From positions 1 to 64,000 of the forward strand of contig CAZLMG010000011.1 in the NCBI GenBank assembly GCA_964560765.1: 64,000 bases of DNA, given 5' to 3'. The notes under the pieces were generated by a model. It did no database searches. It was not told the DNA's origin and worked only from the letters and a program-made list of their open reading frames with translations. A program made the position numbers and the translations under genes. The stretch comes from CAZLMG01 sp964560765. GTDB lineage: Bacteria > Bdellovibrionota_B > Oligoflexia > Oligoflexales > CAZLMG01. Below are positions 16,696-25,267 of this stretch, one piece after another; position 1 is the stretch's first letter; each line of letters starts with the position of its first letter.

Positions 16696-17661
16696 ATGCA
16701 GGAAAAAATCGTCGAAATCAGGGATTTTTCTAAGATTTTTAAGGTTGGACGCGGACGCTTTCTGCATGCTGTGAACAAGGTGAATCTGGACATTTACCAG
16801 GGCGAGATTCTGGGCTTGGTTGGTGAGTCCGGGTGCGGCAAATCAACGCTCGGTAAAGCACTCATCAAATTGCACACGGAGTCGTCTGGGACATTTCTTT
16901 ATCGAGGAGAGGACTTCTCTGGAGATCTGAATCTGAACCGTCGCCGGAAGTTTTCGCGCGAAGTTCAGATGATTTTTCAGGACCCGTACAGTGCCCTCAA
17001 CCCTCGGATGACGGTTGAAGATATCATTGCCGAAGGGCCGGATGCCCATGGTCTTTGGACTGCGGATGAACGCAAGCGACGTGTTGCCGAGTGGCTAGAA
17101 CGTGTGGGTTTGCATGCGAGCCATGCTTCAAGATATCCGCATGAATTTAGTGGTGGGCAGCGGCAGCGGATCGGCATTGCCCGTTCGCTTGCGCTTGAGC
17201 CAAAATTAGTCATTTGTGACGAGCCAATTTCGGCGTTAGATGTTTCTGTTCAGGCGCAAGTCATCAATCTTCTGAAAGACCTGCAAGTCGACCACGGCCT
17301 AACCTATTTGTTCATCGCCCATGATTTGAGCATGGTACGAGTGATCTGTGATCGCATGGCGGTCATGTATTTGGGTCAAATTGTCGAGCTAGGGACTGCG
17401 GCCCAGGTTTACGATAATCCACAGCATCCTTATACCCAGGCGCTGGTTGGCGCTAATCCATTGCCGGATCCAATTGCCGAGCGCAAGCGTGAGCGGCGAT
17501 TAATCAAGGGCGAGATCAGTTCCCCGATCAACCCAAAGCCAGGTTGTTTGTTCGCGGCACGCTGCACGCATGTTATGGAAAAGTGTCGGTCGATGTCTCC
17601 TCAGTTGCGCGAAATCGACAATTCAGGGCGTTCGGCCTCCTGTCACCTATTTGCGCACTAA
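16696..17661 (+). CDS. oppF: Oligopeptide ABC transporter ATPase OppF
   Basis: Second ATPase of the importer, 321 residues, starting 6 nt after oppD. Walker A GESGCGKST is at about 43-51, the signature FSGGQRQRIGIARSLAL, Walker B LVICDEPISALDVS and the H-loop FIAHDLS. The C-terminal extension HPYTQALVGANPLPDP and GCLFAARCTH matches the OppF/DppF group. It ends the oppABCDF operon. An imperfect GGAG/CTCC stem-loop (about 17680-17720) lies in the 137 nt before the next gene but lacks a T-tract. Confidence 0.97.
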   Translation: MQEKIVEIRDFSKIFKVGRGRFLHAVNKVNLDIYQGEILGLVGESGCGKSTLGKALIKLHTESSGTFLYRGEDFSGDLNLNRRRKFSREVQMIFQDPYSALNPRMTVEDIIAEGPDAHGLWTADERKRRVAEWLERVGLHASHASRYPHEFSGGQRQRIGIARSLALEPKLVICDEPISALDVSVQAQVINLLKDLQVDHGLTYLFIAHDLSMVRVICDRMAVMYLGQIVELGTAAQVYDNPQHPYTQALVGANPLPDPIAERKRERRLIKGEISSPINPKPGCLFAARCTHVMEKCRSMSPQLREIDNSGRSASCHLFAH

Positions 17662-17798
17662 TCCATATTAGATAGATGTCTGTAGGAGTGTCTTTGGCAA
17701 GGATAAGCCGAAGCGCTCCTGTGCTGGGCCATGGCGAATGGTCGTGGTATCTTATCGCCAGAATGTGACCAAAAATTAAGATGCACAGGGAGGCGAGT

Positions 17799-19538
17799 TT
17801 GGGCACGCTTTGGCGCAAAATTACTGTTGTTGGCTTGCAAATCGGATTGTTAGTTGTTTCGGGATGCCGACAGGGTACCAGCAGCCCATTGCGAGTGGCA
17901 GAAGCTGTTGACGGGCGCCTCGAAGAACCAACGATGTGCGTGGCTTTGCGTGGTAACGGCAACTGGATCTCGACGCATTTTGCCAGCCTAGCGCGCATTC
18001 TGGAATTGTACGGTCCCATCGACGGGATGGCTGGCAGCAGCTCTGCATCAGTCACGGCCTTTCTCTATGAAAGCATGCTGATGAACGATGGGTTGGACGA
18101 CTGCCCTGAGGGGACCTGCAGCCGTCAGGAAACAGCGTGGCGACTATCTTTGCTTTTCAAGTCTTTGCTTGGCTATTATGAGTTTTTGGCGCAACGAGCC
18201 TATGAAATCCATGCCATGATATTTCCGCAAACGGTGGATGGAAAACCATTGGATCGCGTGCTGAAGCTGGCGAAAGATCAGCAGACGATGAAGTTAATTC
18301 TCGAGAAGCTGGACTCCGAGAAGGGGGTCGCTCGTCTCGTCAACCCAGATCTAATCGCATTTTTAGCCTATGAGAATGCACCTCAGGACTATCGAATTCG
18401 GGAAGTAAAAGCCGCCTTTGAGGTGATGCAAGCGTTTGCGGTGACGGACCAGAAGCCGTTTTTTCGCCCAGGCGTTGTCAATTTTGGTGTCGAGGGCTTG
18501 CCCAAGATCGTGGCGCGAATCGCCGATTTCTTTGCGGGGTATCACTATAACGAGCAGGATTCTATTCGCTTCAAGAAGTTTCTTGATACATGTGCTGCTG
18601 CCGCGGTCGGTAAATCATGGTCAACGATTTCTACCGAGCGAGCTGGCGTATTAGCCCCCTGTCGGGGACTATTCGAAGATTGGCTGCAAGGCTATCGCGA
18701 GCGCCGAGTTGCGCTGGAGCAGTCTGGCGATATTCGCACTCGTGCAGATGACAACATGGGCCAAGTCATCCCCATCATGGTTTCGACGGCTGTTGTTACC
18801 GGATCTGATGTTGTTGCCGACTTTCGTCGCGCTCAAGTTGAATTTTCTGCTGGCAATGGCACCGCATCTATTGGCGCACCGCTGGACCGTTTGCGCGTTG
18901 GATATTGGTCCGGGGGAATTGCATCTCGAAAGAAATTCGACGAGCGCCGACGTGCCATGGAAGAAGGTGATATCAAGGTTCGCAAATTCCTGGACCTGGG
19001 CTCTCGCCGCGTCCGCTGGAAGACTCCATTGTCCTATTCTCCAGCTGAGCCAGGTCTATCGTCTCTAAAGCCGATTAGCGACGAATTGCTGTCGGCAGGT
19101 GGCTGGATCGACCTACATCCGGTGCAGGTATTGCGGGCCGCGGGTTGCCGCCAGGTCATCTATGTCACACGAGCCGGTGAAGAAACCGTGCTGGCAACGG
19201 GGGTGGGAAGGTTTTTTGGAATGGATGAAGCGGCTGCTCAGCAATTTTATGGTTTGAATTCGACTGGGAATTCTGCGGCAGATCAGAATCACAGCTCCTT
19301 CCAGCGAGCCATCGATGCTGCAGATGCAATTTGGTGTACAGATTGGAATAGGTTTACCGGACAACAGGTCTTAGAGATGGCAGAGGAGTCTTACCAGGCG
19401 AAGTTGGTGACTCGGAATATTTGCCTGCGCCAGGCAGCAGGTAGTTACGGCAATATTCTGGACCAAGGGCCTCTCGGTTGCCGATTTGCCGCGCCAGCCA
19501 CTGGGCAGGATGCAGAGGGGTTATGCGAAAGACGTTAA
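17799..19538 (+). CDS. Patatin-like lipoprotein, catalytic Asp apparently missing
   Basis: A 579-residue predicted lipoprotein: signal peptide with lipobox VSGC near residue 23. The N-terminal part resembles the patatin phospholipase fold: a glycine-containing LRGNGNWISTHF loop where the oxyanion GGGxRG would be, then AGSSSASVTAFL with Ser81 in a G-x-S-x-A nucleophile elbow. Near the C-terminus, SAGGWIDLHPVQVLRAAGC then VIYVT aligns with the usual DGG-x(5)-P segment, but the catalytic Asp position is Ala433. It may therefore be inactive or use another acid (Asp428 and Asp438 are nearby). TTG 17799 has AGGGAGG 5 nt upstream; ATG 17781 lacks one. The long middle part (about 90-400) is not recognised. 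It overlaps the next gene by 16 nt. Confidence 0.6.
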   Translation: MGTLWRKITVVGLQIGLLVVSGCRQGTSSPLRVAEAVDGRLEEPTMCVALRGNGNWISTHFASLARILELYGPIDGMAGSSSASVTAFLYESMLMNDGLDDCPEGTCSRQETAWRLSLLFKSLLGYYEFLAQRAYEIHAMIFPQTVDGKPLDRVLKLAKDQQTMKLILEKLDSEKGVARLVNPDLIAFLAYENAPQDYRIREVKAAFEVMQAFAVTDQKPFFRPGVVNFGVEGLPKIVARIADFFAGYHYNEQDSIRFKKFLDTCAAAAVGKSWSTISTERAGVLAPCRGLFEDWLQGYRERRVALEQSGDIRTRADDNMGQVIPIMVSTAVVTGSDVVADFRRAQVEFSAGNGTASIGAPLDRLRVGYWSGGIASRKKFDERRRAMEEGDIKVRKFLDLGSRRVRWKTPLSYSPAEPGLSSLKPISDELLSAGGWIDLHPVQVLRAAGCRQVIYVTRAGEETVLATGVGRFFGMDEAAAQQFYGLNSTGNSAADQNHSSFQRAIDAADAIWCTDWNRFTGQQVLEMAEESYQAKLVTRNICLRQAAGSYGNILDQGPLGCRFAAPATGQDAEGLCERR

Positions 19539-21814
19539 TCATAATCAGCTCCCTCGGACTGATTTTGTTTTCCATGTTTCTCTATGTTTTTGGCGACCAG
19601 GGATTGGATACTACCCAGCCGCTGCAGATTGGCGATGTTCGAGTCGTATTTGACGAATACGGCGTTCCGACGCTGGAGGGTCCGAGCTGGCCAGCAATTA
19701 TCGAAGCACAGGGGTTTGTTGTCGCCGGCGAGCGGCTCTTTCAGATGGACCTTGCCCGCCGCAGTGCTCGCGGCGGGCTTGCCGAGTGGTTCGGGGATTC
19801 GGCTTGGAAACGCGATGAAAAGGTCGTGGCTGAGGACTGGGTTGGCGTGGCCGAGCAAGCCGAACAAGTTCTACCTCAGAATGATCGCGTCTGGTGTGAA
19901 GCATTTGCCCGCGGCGTCAATCGATTTATCCGAGAGAATAGTAACCAATGGGGGGTCGAATACTCGCTGATGCGAATTCAGCCTGAGGATTGGTCGTGTC
20001 GAGACTCTTTGCTCGTCACACTTTCTATGGCCGACCGCATGAGCGGTTTTGCAACGACAGAGTATACGTTGTGGGCATGGCGAAAACATTTATCGAGCCA
20101 CTGGCAGCGCTTCCTGTTCCCCGATGACCATCCTTGGAATCAACCTATCTTTGGCAAAGCACAATCCAATGTCATCGTTCCTCCGCCGCCGAAGGAGCAT
20201 CTTGCGACTGTGCGCATAGATTCAACAAAGGTCGAGGATGTAACCGGATCGCCGCACGCCACCGGTAGCAACAGTTGGGCGTATCGTGGGGAGAGGGGTC
20301 AGTTCTTGGCCAATGATCCGCACTTAAATTATCAGGTTCCGCAAACCTGGTATCCGATTCGCATGCGTATCGACGCGGACCAGTGGGTTGCGGGCATGTC
20401 GCTGCCGGGGCTGCCTGGTGTCGCTTTGGGAATGAATGAGTCATTGGCGTGGTCCTTTACCAACACCGGAGAAGACGCGGATGATTATCTATTAGAGGAA
20501 GTATCAGGAGATCAGCAGCAATATGTCGCCGGCGTCGATGCTCGAGGAGAAAAGCAATGGCGACCATTATCGGTGAAACGAGTCTCGGTGCTGATCAAGG
20601 GCGAGAGTCCGCGCGAAGTCATGGTGCGCAAAACTCATCGCGGCCCCATCGTGCAGCGAGAGGATGCGCCAGAGAAGTGGCTTACTCGGCAATGGGTCGC
20701 ATTGAAGGACGGCGTCCTTGGTCTGCCAATACAGGGCATCAATCGAGCAAAGGATTGGAGTGAATTGAATAGTGCGATCGATCGACTGGGTACCCCCGCA
20801 CAAAACGTTGTGATGATGGATCGAGAGGGTAACATTGGTTATCGGGTATCTGGTACAGGTGTTGAGCGTGTGGTCAATGGCCGCTGGCCACAGCCTGCTG
20901 TTGTCGGAGAATGGAAGGGACTGGAGCCTGCTTCCATGAGGCGTCGTTATTATTTGGCAAATGATCATGTGCAGACGAAGTTTCCTATCACCCTCGTGAC
21001 GGCGAATCAGAAAATCTGGAATTCGGAATTTGGGCACAATTGGTTTGCTGAAGATCGCGCTGATCGTATTCGCGAATTCTTGGCGGCAGCGGCCTCCTAT
21101 GAGCAAAAGGATATGGAAAATCTCCAGGTCGATACGAAGTCGCGTTATATGCGCCTGCTCACCCAATGGATTGAGCAACGCGTGGGTTCTACTGAGGGCG
21201 CGGCAGCTGAGGTATTGAAGGCCTGGCGAGAATGGGATGGCGTTGCCCAATCGGGGCGACGCGCCTTTACGGATGCTCTCGTCGCGGATCGCGCGCTCGC
21301 CAATCTGCTGGTTTCCCGTGTAAAGCATGAGCTGATTGGGAAGGAAGCATCGCTGCCACAATTCAAGTACTTCCAACAGCGGGCCTGGATGGTTTATCTA
21401 CTCAGTGAGCCAGATTCCATGCGCATTTTTGGTTTGATTGAAGCTGATGTTGCTCGCTTTCTACTGGATGCTATCGTCAAGGATCGGGCCCGAGATGGAA
21501 GGCAACTTTATGATCGAGATAATAGGATGTCCGTTCAGCATCCATTTGTTGGTCGCATTCCATTCCTGGGTGAAGTATTTCGCGTCAAAGAGCTGCCCCA
21601 ATCTGGGTACGACTACCTTGTAAAGGCGGAGGGAAACAGGTTTGGGGCATCGGTTCGGGTTGTCTACGATTTGAAGAACCCCACCGCGAGTACTTGGGCT
21701 TTTCCGGTTGGGCAATCTGGTCACGTTTTTTCAAAGTATTATCGAAGCTTTCAGGATGATTGGCATCGGAATACGCGGCTTCCTATGCTTGACAGCAGGT
21801 TTACTTGGAATTGA
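19523..21814 (+). CDS. Penicillin acylase family Ntn-hydrolase (S45)
   Basis: Members hydrolyse amide bonds in N-acyl compounds such as beta-lactams, acyl-homoserine lactones or acylated peptides, usually in the periplasm, and mature by autocleavage into alpha and beta chains. The 763-residue precursor has an N-terminal hydrophobic signal/anchor (about 5-24), an alpha-chain region with VFDEYGVPTLEG and GERLFQMDLARR, and the cleavage site ATGSNSW, which makes Ser249 the predicted N-terminal nucleophile of the beta chain. FLANDPHL and NVVMMDREGNIGYRVSG are typical beta-chain blocks. ATG 19523 has AGAGG close upstream and overlaps the patatin-like gene, so the two are probably co-expressed. The substrate cannot be predicted; acyl-homoserine lactone or envelope amide degradation are both possible. 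Confidence 0.9.
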   Translation: MRKTLIIISSLGLILFSMFLYVFGDQGLDTTQPLQIGDVRVVFDEYGVPTLEGPSWPAIIEAQGFVVAGERLFQMDLARRSARGGLAEWFGDSAWKRDEKVVAEDWVGVAEQAEQVLPQNDRVWCEAFARGVNRFIRENSNQWGVEYSLMRIQPEDWSCRDSLLVTLSMADRMSGFATTEYTLWAWRKHLSSHWQRFLFPDDHPWNQPIFGKAQSNVIVPPPPKEHLATVRIDSTKVEDVTGSPHATGSNSWAYRGERGQFLANDPHLNYQVPQTWYPIRMRIDADQWVAGMSLPGLPGVALGMNESLAWSFTNTGEDADDYLLEEVSGDQQQYVAGVDARGEKQWRPLSVKRVSVLIKGESPREVMVRKTHRGPIVQREDAPEKWLTRQWVALKDGVLGLPIQGINRAKDWSELNSAIDRLGTPAQNVVMMDREGNIGYRVSGTGVERVVNGRWPQPAVVGEWKGLEPASMRRRYYLANDHVQTKFPITLVTANQKIWNSEFGHNWFAEDRADRIREFLAAAASYEQKDMENLQVDTKSRYMRLLTQWIEQRVGSTEGAAAEVLKAWREWDGVAQSGRRAFTDALVADRALANLLVSRVKHELIGKEASLPQFKYFQQRAWMVYLLSEPDSMRIFGLIEADVARFLLDAIVKDRARDGRQLYDRDNRMSVQHPFVGRIPFLGEVFRVKELPQSGYDYLVKAEGNRFGASVRVVYDLKNPTASTWAFPVGQSGHVFSKYYRSFQDDWHRNTRLPMLDSRFTWN

Positions 21815-21915
21815 TGATTTCAGGCGGGCGCTCAGGCTCGCCGCGGTCAATGCTATTGCATTCGCAGGCTATCCCAGTAATATGACAAAACTTAGCACTC
21901 GATTTGGGGGATGCG

Positions 21916-22836
21916 ATGATTGAAGTGTCTGGCTTATGTAAGCGGTTTGGAACAGTGCAGGCGTTGAATGACGTTTCGTTTACAGTGGGAAAAGGTCAGA
22001 TAGTCGGATTCTTAGGCGCTAACGGAGCGGGTAAAACCACGACGATGGACATTCTCTGTGGCTGCATTGGCCCAGACCAGGGTTCGGCAAAGATTTCTGG
22101 TTTCGACGTGCTCGAAGAGCCGCTTGAGGCCAAGAAGCGATTGGGTTACCTGCCGGATGAGCCTCCCGTGTACAATGATATGCGAGTTGGCGACTTCATT
22201 GATTACTGTGCTGTCTTGAATAAAGTTTCAACCGCAGATCGTGCTCGCCGCGTGAGCGAGACCATTGAAAAATTGTCTTTGGGTGACGTGCGGCATCGCA
22301 TTGTTGGCAACCTTTCTAAGGGCTATCGCCAGCGAGTTGCGCTGGCACAAGCACTTGTGCACGATCCGGATGTGCTTGTTTTGGACGAACCGACAGAAGG
22401 TCTCGACCCCACTCAAATTGTTCAGATTCGCGAGCTGATTCGGTCTTTGGGCGGTCAGCACACCATCATTTTGAGCTCGCACATTCTGTCCGAGGTGCAA
22501 AACACCTGCGACCACATCGTCATTATTCACAAAGGACACATCGTGCAGCAGGGAACTTACGACGAACTTGTTAACAGCTTTTCGGGTGGGGGCGGCTACA
22601 CGGTTCGGGTTCGTCAAGACGCCAGTCGGTTGGCTGAAGAGCTGCGCAAGTTGGGTTCAGTTTCAGCGACGCGCTTGGTTGCCGAGCGTGACGGAGCTGT
22701 GGATGTGACCCTGCGCGGAGCGAGCGTGGCGATAGATGACGTCGCTCGACACGTTCTGGACGGCGGATATGGTTTAGTGGAGATCGCGGCTCACACCAAG
22801 TCGCTTGAAGACATCTACTTCCAATTAACCAAGTAA
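21916..22836 (+). CDS. ABC-2 transporter ATP-binding protein, GldA-like
   Basis: A 306-residue cytoplasmic ATPase. Walker A GANGAGKTT is at about 34-42, the signature LSKGYRQRV near 136-144, Walker B VLVLDEPTEGLDP and the switch His in LSSHILSE. The RLGYLPDEPPVYNDM segment is typical of the Gld/CcmA-type ABC-2 subfamily. ATG 21916 is preceded by GGGGG at 5 nt; the frame is open to TTG 21904. It starts a four-gene unit with a permease, a GldG-like protein and a DUF4340 protein. The transported substrate is unknown. Confidence 0.9.
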   Translation: MIEVSGLCKRFGTVQALNDVSFTVGKGQIVGFLGANGAGKTTTMDILCGCIGPDQGSAKISGFDVLEEPLEAKKRLGYLPDEPPVYNDMRVGDFIDYCAVLNKVSTADRARRVSETIEKLSLGDVRHRIVGNLSKGYRQRVALAQALVHDPDVLVLDEPTEGLDPTQIVQIRELIRSLGGQHTIILSSHILSEVQNTCDHIVIIHKGHIVQQGTYDELVNSFSGGGGYTVRVRQDASRLAEELRKLGSVSATRLVAERDGAVDVTLRGASVAIDDVARHVLDGGYGLVEIAAHTKSLEDIYFQLTK

Positions 22837-22861
22837 CAAATTCAGCGGAGGATATCGCTTC

Positions 22862-23626
22862 ATGGGAACTATATTTGCGATCGCGCGGCGCGATTTTCTT
22901 AGCTACTTCGCCTCCATGAAGGGGGCGACGATTTTTTTCTTTTTCCTCATTTTCATGGGTTTCTTCTTTAACTCCTTTGTTTACACGTTCACGGAGATGC
23001 AACAACGAGCGCCGATGATGGGAGGGCAAGCGCCAACCCTCGATCAGCTTCTTCGGGCATTATTTTATAATCTGCACTTCATCCTACTGTTGATTGTGCC
23101 AGCGGTAACGATGGCATCTTTCGCCGAAGAGAAGCGAACCCACACCATCCGATTGTTGCAGACGGCGCCAGTTACGTCGGCTCAGATCGTTTTGGGCAAG
23201 TTTTTTGCCTCAACATTCTTATTGCTGGCCGTGCTCGCCTGTTCGAGCCTGTATCCACTTTTCACCGTTATGTATGGGAATCCTGACCCAGGTCCAATCT
23301 GGACGTCTTACCTCGGTATCGTTCTGCTGATGTGCTCACAAATTGCCTTTGGAATATGGATTTCGGCGATGACTACCAGTCAGTTCATGGCCTTTATTTT
23401 TACGATGTTTGGGCTGTTTTTGCTGCTGATTTTGAACTGGATTGCGCCCAATATCTCTGGATCCGGATGGATGGAAGCGACCTTCAAGTACGTAGCGTCG
23501 ACAACCCACTTAGATGTTTTGTTCAAGGGTATGGTGTCCGTAAGTGACGTGGCCTACTTTGTCTGCTTTACCGGTCTATTCCTATTTTTTACGAACGTCG
23601 CGATTGATTCGCAGCGCTGGAGGTAA
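22862..23626 (+). CDS. ABC-2 type permease, GldF-like
   Basis: A 254-residue integral membrane protein with about six hydrophobic segments (near 20-45, 70-90, 105-135, 145-165, 175-200, 230-248). It starts IFAIARRDFLSYF, like GldF and other ABC-2 permeases, and has the cytoplasmic FAEEKRTHTIRLLQTAPVTSAQIVLGKF segment (in two parts, about 90-115), a family hallmark. It lies 25 nt after the ATPase gene and 6 nt before the GldG-like gene, so it is the membrane partner of that ATPase. Confidence 0.88.
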   Translation: MGTIFAIARRDFLSYFASMKGATIFFFFLIFMGFFFNSFVYTFTEMQQRAPMMGGQAPTLDQLLRALFYNLHFILLLIVPAVTMASFAEEKRTHTIRLLQTAPVTSAQIVLGKFFASTFLLLAVLACSSLYPLFTVMYGNPDPGPIWTSYLGIVLLMCSQIAFGIWISAMTTSQFMAFIFTMFGLFLLLILNWIAPNISGSGWMEATFKYVASTTHLDVLFKGMVSVSDVAYFVCFTGLFLFFTNVAIDSQRWR

Positions 23627-23632
23627 GAGAAA

Positions 23633-25267
23633 ATGCGTCCTGGACTCTATGCGTTACCATTTTTTGCTGTAGTCATCGCCGCCATGGCAACGGTCCTGAA
23701 GTCGGCATTCCCAACGATTCCATGGATGGCGCAGATTTCGTATGCGTCGGCGGGTGCTTTGATCGTGCTTTGGGTGGTGCTTGAGTATGATCATATCAAG
23801 TCGGCGTTTTCTCGACGTGGCTCGAAGTATGGCTTTGGGAGTGGCGTCTCTGTTTTGCTGGGCGTATTGATTATTATTGGCCTGGGTGTTTTGACGTCGC
23901 GTCCGCGATTCAATAAGTCGTTCGACGCAACGCGCGGTGGTTTGAACACACTGTCTGAGCAAAGCGTGAAGATGGCCGAAAAGTCTGCCGCGAGTGCTGA
24001 TCCGGTCAGTGTCACAGCTTTTCTACAAGAGGACGAGGCAGGAAACACATTTCGAGACTTAATGCGCCTCTATACCCAAGTAGCGCCCGGGCTGCAGGTT
24101 GAGTATGTCGATCCTAGGTCTGACCCAGGGCGAGTGGGGGCCGAAAAAGTCACTGCTGGCAATACGGCAATCTTCCGCCGAGGAATTCACGAAGCGCGCG
24201 TGACTCAGTTTACTGAAGAAAAGATTACAAATGCCTTAGTGGCGGTGCTCAAGGACACTAGCAAGAAGATCTATTTTACCAAGGGCCACGGCGAAGGCGA
24301 GCTTCGCTCGGATGAGGCAACCGGATTTTCGGCTGCGGTTGCTGAGCTGGAAGGTAATAAGTATGAGGTCGCAGACTTATCGCTTCTGGAGAAGGGTGCG
24401 GTTCCTAGTGACGCTGATTTAGTTGTGATTGCGGGACCCGTCTATGATTTCCGAGAGGAAGAATTACGGATGCTGCAGGATTATTTGAAGTCTGGTGGCG
24501 CACTGCTGTCTTTGGTGGACGCAGCAAAGCCAGTTCGCATGCTGAATAAGTTGCTTGCAGACTATGGAATTCAATTTAATGATGACTTTCTAATTTTGCG
24601 GCCTGATGATCCACGAGCGGCAATCTTGGGCCAAAACATGGCGCTCATTAGTAAATTTGACGCCTATCACAGCGCCACCAAGGACTTTGCAGAAAAATCC
24701 TCAGTTGTCTTGACGATGGCCAACTCCCGTTCCATTACGATGACGGAAAATCCAGCTTCTGGCGTCAAAGTTGAGACTGTGGCGTATACATCTCCCGTCA
24801 TTGTGGGGGTTTCGGGCGTCGTCGACGAGCAGAGTTTGAAGCAGGTAAGCCCTGAGCGCATCCAAGAGAAAGAGTTTGGTGTTGTCGCCATCGCAGCCGG
24901 CAAGGTATCAGGTGCGACAGTGGCGGAAGCTGGTCACGCAAAGTCAGAAGAGGATCGTAGCGATGTTGCTCAGGCAGATTCGGCTGCGACCGGCAAAGAA
25001 GTGCGCATCGTGGCCGTGGGGTCGTCGCATCTGGCGTCAAATTATGGCGCGCAGCTTTCGGAGAACAGGGATATGTTCGTTAATCTTGCCAACTATCTCT
25101 TACAGGACGAAGACTTTATCTCTATCCGGCCAAAAGATGCCGAAAAGAGCACGTTCAATCTGGCATCCGGAGGGAGTCAGCTTTTGCTCTTCTTCCTTTG
25201 CTTTGTTTATCCTTTCTTGTTCCTGGGTGGCGGGGCGTTGGTCTGGATGCGGAGGAAAGCTGCATGA
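23633..25267 (+). CDS. GldG-like ABC transporter auxiliary protein
   Basis: A 544-residue membrane-anchored protein. Two or three N-terminal hydrophobic segments (about 5-25, 35-50, 65-85) are followed by a large extracytoplasmic domain and a C-terminal membrane helix (about 515-538) ending in a basic tail MRRKAA. The soluble part has the ABC-transporter-auxiliary/GldG pattern: FDATRGGLNTLSEQSVKM, a predicted thioredoxin-like region, then IYFTKGHGEGEL and VIAGPVYDFREEELRMLQDYLKSGG (two parts). In Bacteroidetes GldG works with GldA and GldF in gliding motility; here the same trio occurs in a different lineage and its role is unknown. It overlaps the next gene by 4 nt. Confidence 0.82.
   Translation: MRPGLYALPFFAVVIAAMATVLKSAFPTIPWMAQISYASAGALIVLWVVLEYDHIKSAFSRRGSKYGFGSGVSVLLGVLIIIGLGVLTSRPRFNKSFDATRGGLNTLSEQSVKMAEKSAASADPVSVTAFLQEDEAGNTFRDLMRLYTQVAPGLQVEYVDPRSDPGRVGAEKVTAGNTAIFRRGIHEARVTQFTEEKITNALVAVLKDTSKKIYFTKGHGEGELRSDEATGFSAAVAELEGNKYEVADLSLLEKGAVPSDADLVVIAGPVYDFREEELRMLQDYLKSGGALLSLVDAAKPVRMLNKLLADYGIQFNDDFLILRPDDPRAAILGQNMALISKFDAYHSATKDFAEKSSVVLTMANSRSITMTENPASGVKVETVAYTSPVIVGVSGVVDEQSLKQVSPERIQEKEFGVVAIAAGKVSGATVAEAGHAKSEEDRSDVAQADSAATGKEVRIVAVGSSHLASNYGAQLSENRDMFVNLANYLLQDEDFISIRPKDAEKSTFNLASGGSQLLLFFLCFVYPFLFLGGGALVWMRRKAA

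Noticed and set aside
17680..17720. Imperfect stem-loop after oppF as a terminator
   Set aside because: The stem has several mismatches and no T-tract follows, so it is not listed as a feature.
20567..21376. Long minus-strand open frame (269 codons) inside the acylase gene
   Set aside because: It is a shadow of the acylase coding sequence, lacks a recognisable product, and the plus-strand frame has a complete family signature.
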